Positions 60,801 through 64,000 of a stretch of 64,000 nucleotides of DNA are shown in pieces; the stretch's first letter is position 1; each line of letters begins with the position of its first letter. The DNA is from Halomonas organivorans (lineage in GTDB: Bacteria; Pseudomonadota; Gammaproteobacteria; Pseudomonadales; Halomonadaceae), in assembly GCF_014192055.1 (NCBI RefSeq), contig NZ_JACHXM010000018.1:1-64000 (forward strand). Direction: 5' to 3'. Both the position numbers and the translations under genes were made by a program. The notes under the pieces were generated by a model, which was not told the DNA's origin, did no database searches, and saw nothing but the letters and a program-made list of their open reading frames with translations.

Positions 60801-61048
60801 ACAGCCGCAACGAGTCATTTGCCGATGAAATAGCGAAGAAAATGCGTGTTGGTAACGTCTATATCAATCGCAATATCATCGGAGCCGTCGTGGGGGTTCA
60901 GCCGTTCGGCGGGCAGGGCCTCTCCGGTACAGGCCCCAAGGCAGGCGGTCCTCACTACCTGCTGCGGTTTGCCACGGAAAAGACAGTGACGGTCAATACC
61001 GCCGCGCTTGGCGGTAACGCGTCACTGCTTGCGCTGGGAGACGAGTGA
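57857..61048 (+). CDS. putA: Bifunctional proline dehydrogenase / delta-1-pyrroline-5-carboxylate dehydrogenase
   Basis: 1063 residues. The FAD-dependent proline dehydrogenase barrel lies in the first ~500 (SRTPTPSISIKLSALHPRYE, RLVKGAYWDTEIK, ATHNAHTI). The P5C dehydrogenase half has Glu816 (AETGGMNAM) and Cys850 (SAGQRCSALR). No N-terminal ribbon-helix-helix precedes it, so it is not autoregulatory, and no long C-terminal domain follows: a short bifunctional PutA. It converts proline to glutamate at the inner membrane. The ATG at 57857 has CGGGG upstream. Confidence 0.97.
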   Translation: MLNANNMLEDATWRQDLDTLFTRISEHYSVDENAYVAELIAALGANRQDFARTADKTAELVREIREMDTAVDTIDELLQQYSLDTHEGLMLMCLAEAMLRIPDKATADALIEDKLGPADWKSHLGKSESWMVNASTWGLLMTGRVVTLDKPQEGRPSGFINKMVNRMGEPVIRRAMVEAMKVMGKQFVLGRDIDEALKRSKPLFEKGYTYSYDMLGEAARTRRDARRYFEDYAQAIERVGKTSRSLSSRTPTPSISIKLSALHPRYEFGRREQVLRELVASVRELAAMARERSVAVTIDAEEVDRLELSLEVFRAVYESDTCRGWGQFGLVVQAYSKRALPVLHYLNRLAEYQGDEIPLRLVKGAYWDTEIKESQQLGVDGYPVYTRKASTDVAYLMCARFLLSDATRGRIFPQFATHNAHTITSILEQANEADRAFEFQRLHGMGEALYDAALKRAPQGTYCRIYAPTGAHKDLLPYLVRRLLENGANSSFVHQLVDPKVPVESLCVHPAETLRQYDTLANQRIPLPQDIYGPNRRNSRGVNLNIRSQYQPLMDAMAKHMDTRYDARPLLAFDVATDPALMHEVTSPYDRRQVVGSVLWTSKEQAQKALDAAWAAFPRWEATPVSERAAILRRFADLMETHLAELMALCSREGGKLLTDGVDEIREAVDFCRYYASRAEELFAEPTRLPGPTGETNDLMMGGKGVFAAISPWNFPVAIFCGQVVATAVAGNTVLAKPAEQTSIVAHRVVELLHEAGMPRDVVQLLPGDGPTVGSVLTSDPRVTGVVFTGGTDTAQVINRALASRENAALPTLVAETGGMNAMIVDSTALPEQVVADVIHSAFQSAGQRCSALRVLYLQDDVADRVIEILEGAMAELHVGDPRDLGTDVGPVIDEDARRGLQAHIERLKGEGRLLAETTLDPAHTAEGTFIAPTAFQIDGIEALEREQFGPVLHIVRYQARDLDRVIESINGRGYGLTFGVHSRNESFADEIAKKMRVGNVYINRNIIGAVVGVQPFGGQGLSGTGPKAGGPHYLLRFATEKTVTVNTAALGGNASLLALGDE

Positions 61049-61091
61049 TCCACACTCGTCATCAACGACAACAAACTGAAGGAAGCTCCCC

Positions 61092-61214
61092 ATGGTCGAA
61101 AACCACGCCAATATGGGCTTGACGTGCACACGCTCCCGGATCGCGATGCCAGCCACAGGCGCTATGGACGGCATGCGTACCAACAACCCGCCGGCTATGC
61201 GGCCGGCCGAATAA
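61092..61214 (+). CDS. Possible 40-codon small ORF between putA and putP
   Basis: AAGGAAG precedes ATG by five to six bases. The ORF (MVENHANMGLTCTRSRIAMP, six more codons, then MDGMRTNNPPAMRPAE) ends TAA 15 bases before the putP ATG, right next to its Shine-Dalgarno. This geometry would couple it to putP translation. It has seven Met codons and no hydrophobic helix; it may be a translational leader rather than a stable protein. Confidence 0.45.
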   Translation: MVENHANMGLTCTRSRIAMPATGAMDGMRTNNPPAMRPAE

Positions 61215-61229
61215 AAAGGAGACGTTCTC

Positions 61230-62720
61230 ATGGCTATTGGTGTCTGGATCAGCCTTTTCGCTTACTTTGCGCTCATGATCGCCATCGGCTTTTATGCCAT
61301 GCGCAAATCCACGTCCACGTCAGAAGCTTACATGCTGGGTGGCCGATCTCTCAGTCCGAAAGTGGCGGCCCTTTCGGCCGGCGCGTCGGACATGAGCGGC
61401 TGGTTGCTGCTGGGCTTGCCCGGGGCAATGTTCGTCTCCGGCCTCGGCTCGGCCTGGATCGGTATCGGCCTGCTCGTGGGGGCGTTCTTCAACTGGACGC
61501 TGGTCGCCCCGCGCCTGCGTGAACAGACGGTTCACTACGGCAATGCGATCACCATTCCGGAATTCCTGGCCAACCGGTTCCCGACTCGGGCCATGTCGCT
61601 GAGAACGGTATCCGCGATCGTCATCGTGGTCTTCTTCGCCGTGTACACGGCCTCGGGCCTGGTGGCGGGCGGCAAGCTGTTCGAAAGCGCCTTTGCCGGC
61701 GTGATCAACATCGGCGGCCTCAGCGACTACGCGACGGGCGTCATCATCACGCTGGCCGTGGTACTGGCCTACACGGTGGTCGGCGGTTTCCTCGCCGTGA
61801 GCATGACGGACTTCGTGCAAGGCTGCATCATGATGCTGGCGCTGGTGATCATGCCGGCGGTGGTGCTCTTCGGCGAAGGCGGCGGCGGTTTCTCCCAGGC
61901 GTCTCAGACCCTGAACGAGGTCGATCCCACGCTGCTGTCGTGGACGGAGGGGCTGACCTTCATCGGCTGGCTGTCGGCGGTGACCTGGGGGCTGGGCTAC
62001 TTCGGCCAGCCGCACATCATCGTGCGCTTCATGGCCATCCGCACGCTCAAGGACGTGCCCATTGCCCGCAATATCGGCATGAGCTGGATGCTGATCTCCC
62101 TGATCGGCGCCATCTCGCTGGGGATCTTCGGCCGGGCCTATGCGATCCGCAACGGCATGGATGTCGAGGATCCGGAAACGATCTTCATCATCCTGGCAGA
62201 CCTGCTGTTCCATCCGCTGATCACCGGTTTCCTCTACGCGGCACTGCTGGCAGCGATCATGAGCACCATTTCCAGCCAGCTGCTGGTGTCGTCGTCATCG
62301 CTGACCGAGGACTTCTATCGCCTGTTCCTGCGCAAGGAGGCAACGGACAAGGAGACCGTCGCCGTAGGCCGGCTGAGCGTCGTGCTGGTGGGCCTGGTCG
62401 CGGCCTTCATCGCGTCTGATCCGAACTCTCAGGTCCTGGGACTGGTCAGCAACGCCTGGGCAGGCTTCGGTGCCGCCTTCGGTCCGCTGATCATCCTGTC
62501 GCTGATGTGGTCGCGCACCAACGGCGCCGGCGCCATTGCCGGCATGATCGTGGGTGCCGTCACCGTGATGGTATGGATCTCGCTGGGCTGGAACGGCTCG
62601 TTCCTGGGCGGCCCCGGCGTGTACGAGATCATTCCCGGCTTCATCGCGTCCTTCATTGCCATTATGGTGGTGAGCAGCGTAACGGCCGATGCCGGCGAAT
62701 ATCGGGCCATCGAGCGCTGA
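61230..62720 (+). CDS. putP: Sodium/proline symporter
   Basis: 496 residues, about 13 transmembrane helices of the sodium:solute symporter family. Typical PutP sequences: MLGGRSLSPKVAALSAGASDMSGWLLLGLPGA, TWGLGYFGQPHIIVRFMAI and the Na+-site helix AAIMSTISSQLLVSSSSLTEDFY. AAAAGGAG precedes the ATG. It imports proline for PutA and possibly as a compatible solute. Confidence 0.96.
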   Translation: MAIGVWISLFAYFALMIAIGFYAMRKSTSTSEAYMLGGRSLSPKVAALSAGASDMSGWLLLGLPGAMFVSGLGSAWIGIGLLVGAFFNWTLVAPRLREQTVHYGNAITIPEFLANRFPTRAMSLRTVSAIVIVVFFAVYTASGLVAGGKLFESAFAGVINIGGLSDYATGVIITLAVVLAYTVVGGFLAVSMTDFVQGCIMMLALVIMPAVVLFGEGGGGFSQASQTLNEVDPTLLSWTEGLTFIGWLSAVTWGLGYFGQPHIIVRFMAIRTLKDVPIARNIGMSWMLISLIGAISLGIFGRAYAIRNGMDVEDPETIFIILADLLFHPLITGFLYAALLAAIMSTISSQLLVSSSSLTEDFYRLFLRKEATDKETVAVGRLSVVLVGLVAAFIASDPNSQVLGLVSNAWAGFGAAFGPLIILSLMWSRTNGAGAIAGMIVGAVTVMVWISLGWNGSFLGGPGVYEIIPGFIASFIAIMVVSSVTADAGEYRAIER

Positions 62721-62747
62721 AACACGCGAAGCGCACTCAAGCACGTG

Positions 62748-62780
62748 AAAGGGCTCCTGCGGGAGCCCTTTCGACGTTTT
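62748..62780 (+). terminator. Terminator after putP
   Basis: AAAGGGCTCC-TGCG-GGAGCCCTTT perfect 10-bp stem, then CGACGTTTT. Confidence 0.82.
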
Positions 62781-62836
62781 GCCCCTGGCAAGGAGTGGCG
62801 GCCGTCGATATGCCCCGGAAGCCCTTGCCTACGAGA

Positions 62837-63145
62837 TCATCCCAGCCAACTACGCCCCACCAGCAACAGCGCGAAGAGCGGCAACGAGGCCCGGCTCCAG
62901 GCCGTTCCGGTTAGCCGCCAGAGGCCACGCTCGCCGGCTTCCAGGGCCAGGGGCCTCAAGAAGGCGCAGCCCAGCGCCCAGCCCCCCAGCACGACCATCG
63001 GCCACCGCCACGGCCAGGACACCTCCTGCACGAGCCCCGGATGCCACAGCAGCCAGGCCGCCATCCCTGCTGCCAGCAGCAATGCCGCCAGCGGCCGATC
63101 GCCCTGGCCGGAACGCGTCCTCGCCAGGAAAGTCCCGATCATCAT
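62837..63145 (-). CDS. Small membrane protein, uncharacterised
   Basis: 102 residues from the ATG at 63145 (or the next ATG). Hydrophobic segments about 18-36 (PLAALLLAAGMAAWLLW) and 46-62 (PMVVLGGWALGCAF), with a terminal third (SLPLFALLLVGRSWL). No family recognised. Convergent with putP. Confidence 0.55.
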   Translation of the reverse strand: MMIGTFLARTRSGQGDRPLAALLLAAGMAAWLLWHPGLVQEVSWPWRWPMVVLGGWALGCAFLRPLALEAGERGLWRLTGTAWSRASLPLFALLLVGRSWLG

Positions 63146-63320
63146 GGTCGCCCCCACAGGCTGTCTTTCCCTCCAGTGAAGCCGAAAATCCTCGCCTCGG
63201 CGAGCCATGTGCAGGAAATGTGAAAACCTGTACAGCATCTTTCTTAATGAAAGTCATGTGAGCAGGGACTTCGATTCACAAAGCGCATCTATCGCTATCA
63301 CGGCCATAGCAAAATTTTAC

Positions 63321-63349
63321 AAGACATTTAGAAACAGTGTTTTTATACT
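63321..63349 (+). promoter_or_regulatory. Probable promoter of the OmpW-like gene
   Basis: AAGACA (63321-63326), 17-bp spacer and TATACT (63344-63349) in an AT-rich stretch 70 bases before the ATG. Confidence 0.5.
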
Positions 63350-63419
63350 CACTATCACCACATGCGAAGGCGTCGAACGACTCGACGCCGGCATCCTGGA
63401 CGACAGAGGGAGACTTCCC

Positions 63420-64000
63420 ATGAACATGACCCGTCTACTCACCGCCACCGTCTTCACCGCGGCCGGCCTCGTCGCCACCCAATCGGCCCTGGCCTACCAG
63501 GCCGGCGACTTCTACGTGCGAGGCGGCATCGCCAAGTCAGAGGTCAAGGACGACAATGGTCGCGTGGCCGGGGGTGACCTGGACGTTTCCGACGAGCGCG
63601 GATTCACCTACGGTCTCGGCTACCAGTTCCACGACAAGCTGGGCGTAGAACTCAACGGTTCACAGGACGTCGAGCACGACCTGGCCCTGAACGGTGCGGA
63701 CATCGGCTCGATCGACCGTCGTCCGGTCAACCTGATGCTCAACTACTACCCGCTGGGCGGTACCGGCTCACGCGTTCAGCCCTATGCCGGCGCGGGGCTC
63801 AACTACACCTCGTTCAACGACGAGACGCTCTCTGGCCTCGATGTCGATGACAGCTACGGCGCAGCCGCACAGGTCGGCGTGGATATGGCCCTGACCGATC
63901 ACCTGCTGATCGGGGCCTTCGCCAACTACGCCAACGTGGACGCCGACGTCAAGCTGAACGGCAACGATGTGGGCAACGCCGAGATCGACCCGGTCACCGT
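63420..64000 (+). CDS. ompW: OmpW-family outer membrane protein, 5' part (cut by window)
   Basis: The reading frame is open to the window end (193 codons). Signal peptide MNMTRLLTATVFTAAGLVAT with an AxA-type cleavage after ALA. Beta-barrel strands follow: GDFYVRGGIAKSEVK, RGFTYGLGYQFHDKLGVELN, RRPVNLMLNYYPLGG, VQPYAGAGLNYTSFND. Eight-stranded OmpW-like porins transport small hydrophobic molecules and respond to osmotic or oxygen stress. AGGGAG precedes the ATG. Confidence 0.85.
   Translation, partial: MNMTRLLTATVFTAAGLVATQSALAYQAGDFYVRGGIAKSEVKDDNGRVAGGDLDVSDERGFTYGLGYQFHDKLGVELNGSQDVEHDLALNGADIGSIDRRPVNLMLNYYPLGGTGSRVQPYAGAGLNYTSFNDETLSGLDVDDSYGAAAQVGVDMALTDHLLIGAFANYANVDADVKLNGNDVGNAEIDPVT

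Noticed and set aside
59369..60802. 477-codon minus-strand frame within putA
   Set aside because: Antisense shadow rich in His/Gln/Gly; putA is full-length with catalytic residues.

Overview
The window is high-GC DNA from a gammaproteobacterium, most likely a member of the Halomonadaceae. That placement rests on gene content and style: a putA-putP pair under an AraC regulator, FNR-type regulators, nadK, a YeaC-like DUF1315 protein and an OmpW-type porin. It is inference, not a database result. About 23 kb of ordinary chromosome flanks a single complete-looking tailed-phage prophage of about 40.4 kb (12552-52996).

Left chromosome (1-12550). A catabolic cluster holds an alpha-ketoglutarate-semialdehyde dehydrogenase (cut by the window edge), a GntR/FCD regulator, a DadA-like amine oxidase and an NhaC-type transporter. 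Together these fit trans-4-hydroxyproline or D-amino-acid use. Housekeeping genes follow: a zinc alcohol dehydrogenase with an in-frame 12-bp tandem repeat, DUF2797, DUF1315, rhomboid protease, metallophosphoesterase, NAD kinase, an EamA transporter, a Pmp3-domain protein and a CBS-domain protein.

Prophage (12552-52996). It is lambda-like in layout with HK97-type structural genes. It sits in a tRNA-Gly(CCC) gene between 31-bp direct repeats. A CI/LexA-type repressor (+) faces a Cro/YdaS-like gene (-) across three operators. The leftward operon runs through replication genes (O/P-like), a VRR-NUC nuclease and a protein in the Q position. It continues to lysis (holin-like, SAR endolysin, Rz/Rz1), HNH/terminase, portal/protease/capsid, head-tail joining, tail chaperones with a -1 frameshift site, tape measure, tail-tip/fibre proteins and a 989-aa putative spike, and ends at an SRAP gene. 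The rightward early operon starts at a second three-operator cluster overlapping a strong promoter. It carries small regulators, an ASCH protein, a gene broken at a G10 tract, RdgC, a relic cytosine methyltransferase interrupted by two reverse genes, a DUF4224 excisionase-like protein and the integrase. Likely lysogen-expressed cargo includes a two-gene module behind the repressor (the lambda rex position), a PEGA-like lipoprotein, and a cassette of two lipoproteins plus a PDZ-like membrane protein inserted in the tail genes.

Right chromosome (53047-64000). It contains an intact FNR/Anr regulator, a second Crp/Fnr regulator lacking the Fe-S cysteines, two uncharacterised genes, a PruR-like AraC regulator, putA, a possible 40-codon ORF, putP, a small membrane protein and the start of an OmpW-like outer-membrane protein.

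The most interesting points are the rex-position two-gene module, the tRNA gene whose 5' part and promoter now come from the phage, the two-cluster operator system, the flanked cargo cassette in the tail operon, the interrupted methyltransferase and the poly-G frameshift.
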